A DNA stretch of 64,000 nucleotides from Xanthobacteraceae bacterium (GCA_030038995.1 JASHQS010000178.1:1-64000), one strand, 5' to 3'; numbered from the stretch's first letter, positions 35,947-45,174 are shown. Translations and numbers: made by a program. Notes: generated by a model not told the origin, from the sequence alone.

Positions 35947-37131
35947 CTACTTGAGCTTACACTTGGTTTCCGGACGATCGATGCCCAACGTATCGAGTTC
36001 CGAATATTGATGCAAAAAGCCCTGTTGCGGCGATACCGATACCACCGTGCGACCGTCGGCAAGAAGGATGGGCTGGCGCAGCTGAAGATCCCAATCGCGC
36101 ACCGTAAGCTTACGCCCCTTGAACGCCGCCAAAGCGAAGTCTGGCCCCTCTGTATACCTGAGGATGGCTTTGGGGTCGTCGGAATTTACATGCGAAACCG
36201 CCTCGCCAACCATCCGTACCGCCATCCACGCCTGCATGTCGAGCGCCGTCATCCATCGCGAAAATTTCTTTTCGAAGCGGCTTTGCAGTTGGATCGCGCC
36301 CCACTGATCGAACGCGGGATCCCAGGTCGTCGGTTCGAGGCCCGCCGATCCGGCGACCGGCCGCGGCTGGCTGGTGCGGTACGGCATATAATCGGCGAAC
36401 ACCTGGCTCTCGTCGGCCGCCACCAGCACGTCGTAGTCCGGCGCCGATTGAGTGAAGAGCGGAATCTGACTTTGGATCTGAACCAAGCCGCTGTCGGTGC
36501 GCCGGGCACCGCCGGTGTCCTTGAATTCCCGCTCCTGCACAATCTGGGCGCCGAAACGTTGCGCCGATCGCCGCAGCGCATTCGCGAACAGCTTGTCCGG
36601 CGCATGAGAGCCCACCACGAGCAGCCAACGTGTCCAATGTTTCCAGACCAGATATTGCGCCAGCCCGTCGGCCAGCATGGCGCGGCTCGGCGCGGTATGA
36701 ATCACGTTGGCCCGGCAATCCTCCTGGCGCAGCCGATCGTCGGTCGCTCCCGCGTTGAAGAAGAAAAGTCCGCGCTGGCGTCCGGCATCGGCAGCCTTGA
36801 GCAGCATGGCCGCCGGCAGGTCGGTGACGATCAGCGAGATGCCGTTGTCGGCGAGTTTCTGCACCGCGGCAGCGGGATCGTCCTGGTCCTTCAGCAAAAG
36901 TTCCTGCAGCGAGAACGATTGGTTGAGGAACTTGCCGGTCGTGTTGTTGTCATCGATGGCGAGTTCCGCGCCGGCGACACCGTCGTTTGCGGCCGGCATC
37001 TCGATCAGCGAAATCGTTTCCGTCTTGTCGGCGCGGCCAAGATAGCCGATCTTGACGTTGAGCCCATTGGCCGCCGGCGCTGCCGATATTGCCATCAGCA
37101 GGAAGGCGGCAATACAGAATCCACGCAGCAC
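35947..37131 (-). CDS. PQQ-associated ABC substrate-binding-like protein
   Basis: A 394-aa exported protein with the branched-chain-amino-acid-type periplasmic binding fold: signal peptide (GFCIAAFLLMAISAAPAANG), then VKIGYLGRADKTETISLIEM, GAELAIDDNNTTGKFL and GLFFFNAGATDDRLRQEDCR. This subfamily travels with PQQ-dependent alcohol oxidation and with a matching ATPase and permease, which in this window are at 49592 and 50423. The ligand is unknown. First gene of a three-gene leftward unit. Confidence 0.88.
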   Translation of the reverse strand: MLRGFCIAAFLLMAISAAPAANGLNVKIGYLGRADKTETISLIEMPAANDGVAGAELAIDDNNTTGKFLNQSFSLQELLLKDQDDPAAAVQKLADNGISLIVTDLPAAMLLKAADAGRQRGLFFFNAGATDDRLRQEDCRANVIHTAPSRAMLADGLAQYLVWKHWTRWLLVVGSHAPDKLFANALRRSAQRFGAQIVQEREFKDTGGARRTDSGLVQIQSQIPLFTQSAPDYDVLVAADESQVFADYMPYRTSQPRPVAGSAGLEPTTWDPAFDQWGAIQLQSRFEKKFSRWMTALDMQAWMAVRMVGEAVSHVNSDDPKAILRYTEGPDFALAAFKGRKLTVRDWDLQLRQPILLADGRTVVSVSPQQGFLHQYSELDTLGIDRPETKCKLK

Positions 37132-37256
37132 GCCTTTGACTCCTCGGGTCGGTTCGCCCCCGCTAACCCATTACGATACTTGGAATTATGGTCCCCTTCA
37201 TGTACTCTGCGCAAGCTCGCTGAACGGCTCGCCGACGCGTCACAGACGAGAGTGTC

Positions 37257-37772
37257 ATGCATGGCTGTTGGAAAATCGCCACCGCTGTGCCGTTTGCCGC
37301 TTTGCTCGCCGGCAGCGCCGCGGCATCGGGACCGAAAGTTGCAGTCTTCAACTTCGAACTCGTCGATACAAGCCTCGAAGGAGCGTCGTACGGGCCGCGG
37401 CCTGACCAACAGGAACGCCTCGCGCGCGGCGGAAATCAATTGCGCGATCGTTTGGCGAAATCGGGGCGGGTCGAAGTGGTCGATATTGTCGCAGTCGCCG
37501 CGCCGACCGCCGCGACCGGCTTGCCGACCTGCGACGGCTGCGGCGCGAAGTTTGCCCGCGAGCTGGGCGCGGATTATTCAATCGTCGGCTGGGTCCAGAA
37601 AGTTTCAAATCTGATCCTCAACATGAACATTGCGGTGCGGGACGCCAGAAGCGGCCAGCTCCTCGCTGTCAAGAGTGTGGACATGCGCGGCAATACCGAC
37701 GAGAGCTGGTCGCGCGCCCTCGATTGGTTGGTTCGCTATGAGCTCTTGGCGCCGAAGGGAGTCCTCCGATGA
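37257..37772 (+). CDS. DUF2380/DUF3280-family exported protein
   Basis: A 171-aa exported protein. After a signal peptide ending SAAAS comes KVAVFNFELVDTSLEGASYG, which opens the DUF2380 domain, then ARELGADYSIVGWVQKVSNL and an Asp/Trp-containing end (ESWSRALDWLVRYEL). CDGCGAKFAREL holds two close Cys. Such proteins are known from methanol-oxidation and PQQ clusters with no established role. It overlaps the next gene by 4 bp (ATGA), so it is translationally coupled to the MfnB-FolB fusion. Confidence 0.8.
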   Translation: MHGCWKIATAVPFAALLAGSAAASGPKVAVFNFELVDTSLEGASYGPRPDQQERLARGGNQLRDRLAKSGRVEVVDIVAVAAPTAATGLPTCDGCGAKFARELGADYSIVGWVQKVSNLILNMNIAVRDARSGQLLAVKSVDMRGNTDESWSRALDWLVRYELLAPKGVLR

Positions 37773-38956
37773 CGCTCTTGCTCGCCAGCATCACAGATGC
37801 GCAGGAGGCTGAAATCGCACTGCGTCACGGCGCCGATATCATCGACGTCAAGGATGTCCGCAGCGGATTTGGCGCGGCCGACCCCGCTGTGGTTGCCGCG
37901 ACCGTTGATGCAGTGTCCGGGCGGCGGCCGGTCAGTGCGGTGACCGGGAACGGCAATATGGAACCCGAAGCCGTGCTGCGTGAGGCGGGAGCACTCGCCA
38001 ATGCGGGCCTCGACTATATCAAGATTGGCCTGTATCCCCACCCAAAGCGCCGCGACTGCATACGCGCGCTCTCCGCCTTGGCCGCTAGGGCGCGCCTCAT
38101 CGGGGTGATGTTTGCCGACCATGGAGCCGACGAAGCACTCGTTGCCGTCATGGCAGAGAGCGGCTTCTGCGGGATCATGATCGACACGTTCCAAAAGGAT
38201 CGCGGGCGCCTGCTCGACCATATGGATATTGCCGCGCTCGGGCATCTCACCGATGAGGCACACGGCCGCGGCCTGATGGCCGGACTGGCAGGTTCGCTGG
38301 AAGCGCCGGACATTCCGCGGCTGCTGCTGGTGACGCCTGATGTTCTTGGCTTCCGGCGGGCGCTGTGTGCGGGCAAACAGAGAGCCACGCCGCTGAGCGC
38401 CGAGGCGATCGATATCGTGCGGGGACTGATCCCAAAGGACTCGCGCCGGATCGATGCCGCCAGCCCGCCTTCGGCCAAACTCGACTATCGACTGCTGGCG
38501 GCGCGCGGTTATTCACTCGAGCCGAACAACGACGAGAATGGCGGCGACCGCATATTCTTACGCGATTTCATATTACCGGTGCGCATCGGAGCCTACGCTC
38601 ATGAGCGCGGCAAAACGCAAAACGTCCGGTTCAACGTCGAGGCCAGGGTGCGTCGCGCCGACCGCTTGGCCGAGGACATGCGCGACGTCGTCTCCTACGA
38701 TCTGATAGCCGATTCGATCCACATTATTGCCGCGCAAGAACATATTGCGTTGGTCGAAACCTTCGCGGAACGCATTGCCGCGCTTGTCTTGACTCACCCG
38801 CGGGTGACGAGCGTGACGGTTCGGGTGGAGAAGCTCGAAGTGGGACCGGGAGCGGCCGGCGTCGAGATCGTGCGCCATCGGCCCACCGAAGTTGCCAAGG
38901 TGCATCATCTCTATCCCACCGCGGCCACGGTTGCCGATCCGAAAGTCGCGACCTAA
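37769..38956 (+). CDS. Fusion: (5-formylfuran-3-yl)methyl phosphate synthase (MfnB-like) + dihydroneopterin aldolase-like domain
   Basis: A 395-aa two-domain protein. Residues 1-235 follow MfnB (DUF556): LLASITDAQEAEIALRHGAD, IIDVKDVRSGFGA, the Lys in AGLDYIKIGLYPH and GLMAGLAGSLEAPDIPRLL. MfnB makes the furan precursor of methanofuran. Residues 262-380 follow FolB: IFLRDFILPVRIGAYAHERG, then VVSYDLIADSIHIIAAQEHI, LVETFAERIAALVL and VTVRVEKLEVGPGAAGVEI. FolB acts on dihydroneopterin, so the chain would serve both methanofuran and H4MPT synthesis. An Arg/Asp-rich linker separates the two. It is coupled to the genes on both sides by short overlaps. Confidence 0.9.
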   Translation: MTLLLASITDAQEAEIALRHGADIIDVKDVRSGFGAADPAVVAATVDAVSGRRPVSAVTGNGNMEPEAVLREAGALANAGLDYIKIGLYPHPKRRDCIRALSALAARARLIGVMFADHGADEALVAVMAESGFCGIMIDTFQKDRGRLLDHMDIAALGHLTDEAHGRGLMAGLAGSLEAPDIPRLLLVTPDVLGFRRALCAGKQRATPLSAEAIDIVRGLIPKDSRRIDAASPPSAKLDYRLLAARGYSLEPNNDENGGDRIFLRDFILPVRIGAYAHERGKTQNVRFNVEARVRRADRLAEDMRDVVSYDLIADSIHIIAAQEHIALVETFAERIAALVLTHPRVTSVTVRVEKLEVGPGAAGVEIVRHRPTEVAKVHHLYPTAATVADPKVAT

Positions 38957-39579
38957 TGGGCGAAGCCGAGGCTCCCGTCGTCGTCAAGCTCGGCGGCAGT
39001 TTGGCCTTTTCGCACAATTTGCAACAATGGATCGCGGCCTGTGCGACCTGCGCAGGTCGCGTCGTCATTGTGCCGGGCGGCGGGCCTTTCGCCGACACGG
39101 TGCGATCCGCACAGGCGCGGATGCAATTCGATGATCAGGCCGCGCACCGGATGGCGGTGCTGGCGATGGAGCAATACGGCCATGCGCTCGCCAGTCGCAA
39201 TGCCTTACTGGCGCTTGCCGATACTGCCGACGCGATCCGGCATTGTCTTGCCAGCCAGCAGGTTCCGGTGTGGTTGCCGGCACGCATGGTATTCGATGCC
39301 CGCGACATCGCTCCGTCGTGGGACGTGACCTCTGACAGCCTGGCCGCATGGCTGAGCGGCGGCATCGGCGCCGCTCGCCTCTTCGTTGTCAAAAGCGCCG
39401 AGCTGGCGTCCCGCCGCGAACGCTGCGAAAGCCTGGTCGCGACCGGCATCCTCGACAAGGCGTTTCCGCGATATTTGCGGTCAGGCGCGGTTCCCTGTTC
39501 GATTCTCGGTCCGGCGGATCATGCCGCGGCAATGGCCGCCATCCGCGACGGCACACCGGTCGGACTTTCCATCGAATAG
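38956..39579 (+). CDS. Amino-acid-kinase-fold protein, MfnE-like (methanofuran synthesis)
   Basis: A 207-aa protein of the amino acid kinase fold. Phosphate-binding segments are VVVKLGGSLAFS at the N-terminus and VVIVPGGGPFADTVR, with WDVTSDSLAAWLSGGIGAAR further on. It is best explained as the homologue of MfnE, the aminomethylfuran phosphate kinase of methanofuran synthesis, because it directly follows the MfnB-like gene (the stop and start share one base). Length is short for an aspartokinase but right for MfnE. Confidence 0.8.
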   Translation: MGEAEAPVVVKLGGSLAFSHNLQQWIAACATCAGRVVIVPGGGPFADTVRSAQARMQFDDQAAHRMAVLAMEQYGHALASRNALLALADTADAIRHCLASQQVPVWLPARMVFDARDIAPSWDVTSDSLAAWLSGGIGAARLFVVKSAELASRRERCESLVATGILDKAFPRYLRSGAVPCSILGPADHAAAMAAIRDGTPVGLSIE

Positions 39580-39611
39580 TGCGGGCATGGGCTGATGGAG
39601 TAGAATGCGCC

Positions 39612-40157
39612 ATGGCTAAGGTCAAGGCGCCGCGCTGGGGCTGGGCTCTCACTGGATCTGGGCATTTCTTCAAGGAATGCCTGCGCATGGTCGGCGACCT
39701 TGGCGAGGTGGATCTCTTTGTCAGCAATGCCGCAAGCGAAGTCGTGCGCATGTATCGACAGGACCTCAAATTGCCGAAGACGGCCCGGGTGCTTCGCGAT
39801 AAGACGGCCAGCGCTGCACCCGTCGGCCTGTTCTACTATGGCATCTATCATACTCTGATCCTGGCGCCGGCAACGTCCAATACCGTCGCCAAATGCGTTT
39901 TCGGGATCTCGGATACGTTGGTGACGAACGCCTTCGCGCAGGCGGGAAAGTGCCGGGTGCCGACGATTGTGTTTGCCTGCGATACCGCGCCCGAGCTCGA
40001 GACCGAGGCCCCCAAAGGCATGGTCAAAGTCTATCCGCGCGCCATCGATCTGAAAAATACAGAACGGCTGAAGTCGTTCGATGGCACAATCGTCGTCGAA
40101 TCGCTGGAGGAGCTCGAGAGGGCCTTGACGCGACGCAAGTGCGAACTGCATGTCTGA
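39612..40157 (+). CDS. Flavoprotein, dihydromethanopterin reductase-like (DmrB)
   Basis: A 181-aa flavoprotein of the UbiX/phosphopantothenoylcysteine-decarboxylase type: RWGWALTGSGHFFKECLRM, LILAPATSNTVAKCVFGISD and DTLVTNAFAQAGKC bind FMN. In H4MPT clusters such proteins are thought to reduce dihydromethanopterin to the active tetrahydro form (DmrB). Start ATG 39612 follows the family; the frame open to 39348 overlaps the kinase gene. It overlaps the next gene by 8 bp. Confidence 0.82.
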   Translation: MAKVKAPRWGWALTGSGHFFKECLRMVGDLGEVDLFVSNAASEVVRMYRQDLKLPKTARVLRDKTASAAPVGLFYYGIYHTLILAPATSNTVAKCVFGISDTLVTNAFAQAGKCRVPTIVFACDTAPELETEAPKGMVKVYPRAIDLKNTERLKSFDGTIVVESLEELERALTRRKCELHV

Positions 40158-41541
40158 TCGCACGCTCTTTCTTACGGGACATCTGGCGCGCATGCGGCTG
40201 GAGAAAGTTCTCCGCGAGACCGACGACCTGGGCTTTGCGTGGTCGGTGTTCGACGTCGGCGTGAAGGTAGCCGCGCTGATGACCGAATCGATCATCTTGC
40301 GCCGGTTGCCGCGTCCGATCGATGCGGCCATGATAATGGTGCCCGGCCGCTGCCGGGCCAATCTTGAATATCTCAGCGCCGAATTCGGCGTCCCCTTCGT
40401 GCGCGGACCCGACGAATTGAAGGATTTGCCGGCCCATTTTGGCAAGCGGGACCGCGGCCATGATCTGTCGCAACACGACATGCGAATTTTTGCGGAAATC
40501 GTCGATGCCTCGGCGCTGAGCGTCGACGCAATCGTCGCGCGCGCGGCAGCGATGCGAACGGCGGGTGCCGACGTGATCGATCTCGGCTGTCTTCCCGACA
40601 CGCCGTTTCCGCACCTGGAAGACGCGGTGAAGGCGTTACGGTCGAGCGGCCACACGGTCAGCGTCGATTCGGCCGATAACGAGGAGCTACGTCGCGGCGC
40701 CGCGGCGGGCGCGCAATTCCTGCTGAGCCTGACGGAGGGCACGCTTGCCTTGGCGCGCGAAACCGGGGCGACGCCGATCCTCATTCCTAGCCCGCACGGC
40801 GACCTGTCCTCGTTATTGCGGGCAGCGGAGGCCGCCGACAAGCAGGGTATTGGCGCCATACTCGATCCGATTCTCGATCCCATCCATTTCGGATTCATGG
40901 AATCGCTTGGCCGCTATGCGGAGCTGCGCCGGCGCCTCGCCGCGGCCGAAATCCTGATGGGCACCGGAAATCTCACGGAACTGACGGACGCGGATTCCGG
41001 CGGCGTAACGGCAACGCTGCTCGGCATATGTTCCGAACTCTTCATCCGCAACTTGCTTGTCGTCCAAGTGAGCCCGCATACGCGGCGGACGATCCAGGAA
41101 CATGACGCGACGCGGCGCATGATGTTCGCGGCCCGCCAGGATGAAAGCCTGCCCAAGGATTACAGCAGCGCGCTGCTTTCGCTGCATGACCGCAAGCCGT
41201 TTCCCAACACGTCCGGCGAAGTCGCCGAGCTCGCTGCCGAGGTGAAAGATTCGAATTTTCGCATCGAAACGGCGGAGGACGGCATTCACGTCTATAATCG
41301 CGACGGTCATCACGTAGCGCACGATGCCATGTCGTTATTTACCAGGCTCGGCGTGGAAAGGGACGGGGCGCACGCCTTTTATCTTGGCAGCGAATTGATG
41401 AAGGCGGAGATCGCGTGGCGGCTCGGCAAGCGTTACGCCCAAGATTCTCCGCTCGACTGGGGATGCGCTGTCGATCGTTCGCCTGAAGATCTGACGCGCC
41501 CGGCCGAGGTCGGCCATACCCTGCGCGCCGCAAAGAGATGA
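40150..41541 (+). CDS. Dihydropteroate synthase-related protein (DUF6513 + pterin-binding domain)
   Basis: A 463-aa protein. Residues 1-120 are the archaeal-type N-terminal domain (LFLTGHLARMRLEKVLRETD; MIMVPGRCRANLEYL). Residues about 125-310 are a DHPS-like pterin-binding barrel (ADVIDLGCLPDTPFPHLEDA; SVDSADNEELRRGAAAGAQF; ILDPILDPIHFG). It is found in organisms that make H4MPT and is thought to act in that pathway in place of, or beside, FolP. It overlaps the DmrB-like gene and precedes the DUF447 gene by 4 bp. Confidence 0.87.
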   Translation: MSDRTLFLTGHLARMRLEKVLRETDDLGFAWSVFDVGVKVAALMTESIILRRLPRPIDAAMIMVPGRCRANLEYLSAEFGVPFVRGPDELKDLPAHFGKRDRGHDLSQHDMRIFAEIVDASALSVDAIVARAAAMRTAGADVIDLGCLPDTPFPHLEDAVKALRSSGHTVSVDSADNEELRRGAAAGAQFLLSLTEGTLALARETGATPILIPSPHGDLSSLLRAAEAADKQGIGAILDPILDPIHFGFMESLGRYAELRRRLAAAEILMGTGNLTELTDADSGGVTATLLGICSELFIRNLLVVQVSPHTRRTIQEHDATRRMMFAARQDESLPKDYSSALLSLHDRKPFPNTSGEVAELAAEVKDSNFRIETAEDGIHVYNRDGHHVAHDAMSLFTRLGVERDGAHAFYLGSELMKAEIAWRLGKRYAQDSPLDWGCAVDRSPEDLTRPAEVGHTLRAAKR

Positions 41542-41545
41542 CTTC

Positions 41546-42139
41546 ATGCCGATGATCCGGGAAACGATTGTTTCCACGGCGGACGACGCCGGACGAGTTC
41601 ATCTTGCGCCGATAGGCATCATTGCTGATGACGGCGGCTGGATCATTGCGCCGTTTCGCCCCTCCACTACGCTCGACAATCTGCGCGCCGTGCCGTTCGC
41701 GGCCGCCAATTTTACCGATGACGTTCGCATCTTTGCCGGCTGCCTGACCGGGCGTAGCCAATGGCCGACTACGCCGTGCACGGATATTCCGGTTCGGCGT
41801 CTTGCGGACTCGCTCGCGCACGTGGAACTGGCCGTCACCCGCATCACCGAGGATGAATTGAGGCCGCGATTTCACTGCCGCGTGTTGCGCACCGTCGCGC
41901 ACGCGCCCTTTAAGGGTTTCAACCGCGCCCAAGCGGCGGTCATCGAGGCGGCAATCCTGGTCAGTCGGCTCGGAATGCTGCCGCGCGACAAAGTCGAACG
42001 TGAGATGGCGTATCTGGAGATTGCGGTGACGAAGACCGCGTCCGCCACCGAGGAGGAGGCATGGAGCCGGCTGAAACAAGCGATAGCGGCATTCTACGCT
42101 GAGACAGAAGCAAACAAAACGCCGCTGGCCAACTCATGA
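41546..42139 (+). CDS. DUF447-family protein (H4MPT cluster)
   Basis: A 197-aa DUF447 protein with a flavin-reductase-like split barrel: IRETIVSTADDAGRVHLAPI, IIAPFRPSTTLDNLRAVPFA and AANFTDDVRIFAGCLTG. The C-terminal half (GFNRAQAAVIEAAILVSRLG) is a helical family extension. It is conserved in methanogens and H4MPT methylotrophs, with unknown reaction; FMN binding is plausible from the fold. It is the last gene of the 37.3-42.1 kb operon. Confidence 0.87.
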   Translation: MPMIRETIVSTADDAGRVHLAPIGIIADDGGWIIAPFRPSTTLDNLRAVPFAAANFTDDVRIFAGCLTGRSQWPTTPCTDIPVRRLADSLAHVELAVTRITEDELRPRFHCRVLRTVAHAPFKGFNRAQAAVIEAAILVSRLGMLPRDKVEREMAYLEIAVTKTASATEEEAWSRLKQAIAAFYAETEANKTPLANS

Positions 42140-42425
42140 GCGCTGGCCGCAGACGCCGACGAGGTCCGCCGGAGCGAGGAGTAGTTGTCCGCAAGCCGCA
42201 GTTTGCGTGATTTTGCATGGTAGATCGTATGTGCGCGCCAAGGTGCCAACCAGGCAGCGAAGCCGAGAAGTTCGGCGCTATCGATTTGAGCCGGTGCGGG
42301 AAGCGCTCAAAAGATAGCTTGGGAGAATACGCGGCCGGTCTTAGTGAGCTACACTGTTGGAAGCAGGCGAATGCGAGCCCGCGCGCGGGAGGCTGGCGCG
42401 CGGTCCGCTGGCCGGGGGAGGAACC
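42140..42425. other. Intergenic region upstream of the two-component genes
   Basis: No gene seen in 286 bp. It presumably holds the promoter of the histidine kinase gene. The end is very G-rich (GGCCGGGGGAGG), providing the strong ribosome site used by the kinase start. Confidence 0.5.
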
Positions 42426-43889
42426 ATGATGAGCAACCGATCTGCCGCCGCGGCTGCGCCGTTGCCGGCGGCAGTACTGAGCCCGGTTCGGCGTGCGCTT
42501 TGGCATAACCGTTCAGTTCGCGTTCAGCTCTTGCTAGCCTTCGCCTTGATCGACCTCGTGACCGCGCTCGTCGCCGGCAGTCTGGCGATTTTGCGGGCGC
42601 GCGCACAGGTACGCGTCGAGATCGCGGCTTCGATGCGCCTTGCCAAGCTTCTCGTCGGCGACGCCGCCAATTTTGTCCACCAAGAAATCTCCGCCGAGCA
42701 ATTCCTCGCCGCCCTGCCGAAGCAATTGCTGTCGCTGCGGCACGTCCGGATCGAGGTGAAAAACAAATCCGGCGTCGCGGTCGCGCCGCCGCCCAACTTG
42801 GCCGCGGGGGACCAGGCCCACGCTCCGGCCTGGTTCACAGCACTCGTCGCGCCGCCCATCCGGTCGGACGTGGTGCCGGTGATCGTCGCCGGCCGAAACG
42901 TCGGACAGGTCGAGATCATCGGCGAACCTGCCGACGAAATCGCCGAGATTTGGCAGAACCTGGTGGCAACGGCAGGCGTGGCCGCAGTGCTCAACCTCGG
43001 CATGATCGGCATTCTTTACATCCTGTTCGGTCGAGTTCTCGACCCGTTGACCGCACTGGCCGCCGGCCTCTCCGATCTCGAGCAGCAGAGTGACGGCGTA
43101 CGGCTGCCGCGGCCGCTGGCGCGCGAGCTCGCCAGCATCACCGACCAATTCAACGCGCTCGCGCGCGCGCTCGAGACCGCGCGCATTGAGAATCGACAGC
43201 TCAACCGACGCTTGATTACGGCGCAAGACGACGAGCGGCGACGCACCGCGCTTGACCTGCATGACGAGGTCGGGCCGTGCCTCTTCGGGCTCAAAGCCTA
43301 CGCGTCCTCGATTGTCAACGCAGCGGGCGAACTGCCGGACCACGCGCGGCAGACCCTGCTGCAAAGCTCGCGCGAGATTCTGGCGATAATCGAGCGCCTG
43401 CAATCCATCAACCGGAGCATGCTCGAGCGCCTTCGACCGATGGCCTTGAGCCACGTGCCGCTGACGGACATTCTGGCGCAGCTCGTGCACGAGCGCGCTC
43501 ACCAGCACCCGCAGATTGATTTCGATTTCAAGGCCGGGCCGCTTGCGCGCAGCTACGGCGACTCGATCGATCTCACGATCTATCGCTGCGTTCAGGAAAG
43601 TCTGACCAATGCGGCACGGCACGCGCAGGCGCGGCACGTGACCGTCGAGCTTTGCCACGATGCCGGCGCGGCGTTGCTCACGATCCGCGATGACGGGCGC
43701 GGTATCGCCGCCGGCACACCGCCGGGATTCGGTATCCGCGGCATGCGCGAGCGCGTCGAAGGTTTGGGCGGTCATTACCGCATCGCGGGCGACCCCAACC
43801 GCGGCACCTGCGTGCACATCACCATTCCCACAGGCCAGCCGCAAACCGGCGAAGCGGGCGCCGCCTGGGCGGGCGAGGCGCTGGCATGA
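42426..43889 (+). CDS. NarL-type sensor histidine kinase
   Basis: A 487-aa membrane kinase. The first transmembrane helix (LLLAFALIDLVTALVAGSLA) and second (AGVAAVLNLGMIGILYILFG) flank a periplasmic domain of about 130 residues. A HAMP-like linker follows, then HisKA_3 with the phosphorylation His in RRRTALDLHDEVGPCLFGL (His279). The ATPase boxes are QESLTNAARHAQA, IRDDGRGIA and GFGIRGMRERVEGLGG. The start is set by GGGGGAGG. It overlaps its response regulator by 4 bp. The pair resembles MoxY/MoxX-type regulators of methanol oxidation and may control xoxF; this is inference from position and family. Confidence 0.9.
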   Translation: MMSNRSAAAAAPLPAAVLSPVRRALWHNRSVRVQLLLAFALIDLVTALVAGSLAILRARAQVRVEIAASMRLAKLLVGDAANFVHQEISAEQFLAALPKQLLSLRHVRIEVKNKSGVAVAPPPNLAAGDQAHAPAWFTALVAPPIRSDVVPVIVAGRNVGQVEIIGEPADEIAEIWQNLVATAGVAAVLNLGMIGILYILFGRVLDPLTALAAGLSDLEQQSDGVRLPRPLARELASITDQFNALARALETARIENRQLNRRLITAQDDERRRTALDLHDEVGPCLFGLKAYASSIVNAAGELPDHARQTLLQSSREILAIIERLQSINRSMLERLRPMALSHVPLTDILAQLVHERAHQHPQIDFDFKAGPLARSYGDSIDLTIYRCVQESLTNAARHAQARHVTVELCHDAGAALLTIRDDGRGIAAGTPPGFGIRGMRERVEGLGGHYRIAGDPNRGTCVHITIPTGQPQTGEAGAAWAGEALA

Positions 43890-44521
43890 CCCGCGTCCTG
43901 ATCGTGGACGATCATCCAATCGTGCTGCAGGGCTGCCGTCGCATGCTGCAGGATGCCGGGGTCGCCGAAGTGATCGAGGCACGCGACGTGGTCTCGGGCT
44001 ATCGGCTCTACCGCCGCAATTGCCCCGAGGTGATGATCGTCGATCTTGGCATGCAAGATAAGGGACTCGGCGGTCTGGCCCTTATCCGCCGCATCAACGC
44101 GCACAATCCGCGCGCTCGCATTCTCGTCTTCAGCATGCACAGCGATCCGGTCATCGTGGCCCGGGCGTTGCAAGCAGGCGCGATCGGTTACGTCGTCAAG
44201 GACGCGTCGGCAGAGAATTTCATGAAGGCATTCGAAAACGTCAGAGTTGGCTTGCCTTATCTCAGCAATGACCTTGCCACGCAGGTCGCGCTGGCCAATA
44301 TGCCGGCACGGCAGAATCCGCTGGCCGACCTGACGCCGCGCGAGTTGCAGACCTTGTCGCTGCTGGCCGAAGGCAAGCCCTACAGCCGTATCGCCGAGGA
44401 ACTCAACGTCAGCTACAAAACCGTCGCCAACGTGAGTGCCCAGCTCAAGCAGAAGCTCGATGCCCGCAATCTGCCCGAACTCATTCGTGCTGCGGTGCGG
44501 TTGGTGTCGATTGCCACCTGA
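43886..44521 (+). CDS. NarL/LuxR-family response regulator
   Basis: A 211-aa regulator. The receiver domain has the acidic pocket in VLIVDDHPIVLQGC, the phosphorylated Asp53 in VMIVDLGMQDKG and the conserved Lys in GYVVKDAS. The LuxR HTH domain is LTPRELQTLSLLAEGKPYSR followed by IAEELNVSYKTVANVSAQLK. It is coupled to the kinase by an overlapping stop and start. It probably binds promoters in this cluster. A decayed copy of its HTH lies about 90 bp downstream. Confidence 0.95.
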   Translation: MTRVLIVDDHPIVLQGCRRMLQDAGVAEVIEARDVVSGYRLYRRNCPEVMIVDLGMQDKGLGGLALIRRINAHNPRARILVFSMHSDPVIVARALQAGAIGYVVKDASAENFMKAFENVRVGLPYLSNDLATQVALANMPARQNPLADLTPRELQTLSLLAEGKPYSRIAEELNVSYKTVANVSAQLKQKLDARNLPELIRAAVRLVSIAT

Positions 44522-44612
44522 CCGCCGCCGGATGGCCGGCCTTCGAGTCCGGAAGCTGGCCGATTGGCAAAAGTTCCCGGCCGATTTGCTAAAATCCCCA
44601 TGACACAGCCGT

Positions 44613-44766
44613 GCTTCGCCTATTGCAAAAGGCAAGGCGTATAGCCAGCGCTGGAGACCTCAACGGCAGCTATAGGACGGTTGCGAACGTCAGTTCGCAA
44701 CTCAAAAAAAGCCTAACGCCGGCACTTTGCCGGCATTAGCCCGTGCCTCAATGCAGTTGGCTCGCA
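44613..44766 (+). pseudogene. Decayed copy of the response-regulator HTH
   Basis: Three short frames reconstruct the end of a LuxR-type domain: AKGKAYSQR, then AGDLNGSYRTVANVSSQLKK, then AGTLPALARASMQLAR. They align with GKPYSRIAEELNVSYKTVAN and following residues of the intact regulator just upstream. The sequence after both copies is also alike (CGATTGGCAAAAGTTCCCGG at 44561 against CGATTGCCAAAAATTCCCGG at 44807). So the 3' part of the regulator and its trailer were tandemly duplicated, and the second copy has lost its frame. Confidence 0.8.
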
Positions 44767-45174
44767 GCCGATGATGGGGCCGGCGCCCATACGGGATGCC
44801 GAGAGGCGATTGCCAAAAATTCCCGGCCAAAATTGGAAAACATCCAGCTTACTGCTGCGGCCAGATTGTGCCAGGATTTGCCTTGGTTGGGGATGCGTCG
44901 CATGCGGGGGCGTAAAATCTAACGACGGAAGCAAATCGGCCGACGGGGTCGTTCACCGGCTCTTTGTGGCCATTTGTCGATTGCGACAACCACAGCTTTC
45001 GTCGCGACCTTCATTCTACCGCAATCCCGCGACCGGATTAAGAGGCGGGTCTTCCTGCTCGTCCTCGGGTGAACCGTAGAACGCCGCTGTCGTGCGCGAA
45101 GTGAGTAGCGTGGCCGATGATGACGTAAGCCAAAAAGAAAGCGATGGCGTGCATGTGGCGTAAGGGAGAGTCAC
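44767..45174. other. Intergenic region with duplicated trailer
   Basis: About 400 bp without a gene. It holds the second copy of the regulator trailer (from 44807) and, near its right end, AAGGGAGAG, the ribosome site of the outer-membrane protein gene. The promoter for that gene should lie here; no clear -35/-10 was identified. Confidence 0.5.

Noticed and set aside
35449-37614. A 721-codon open frame on the plus strand
   Set aside because: It crosses three unrelated minus-strand units with recognisable proteins and has shadow-like composition.
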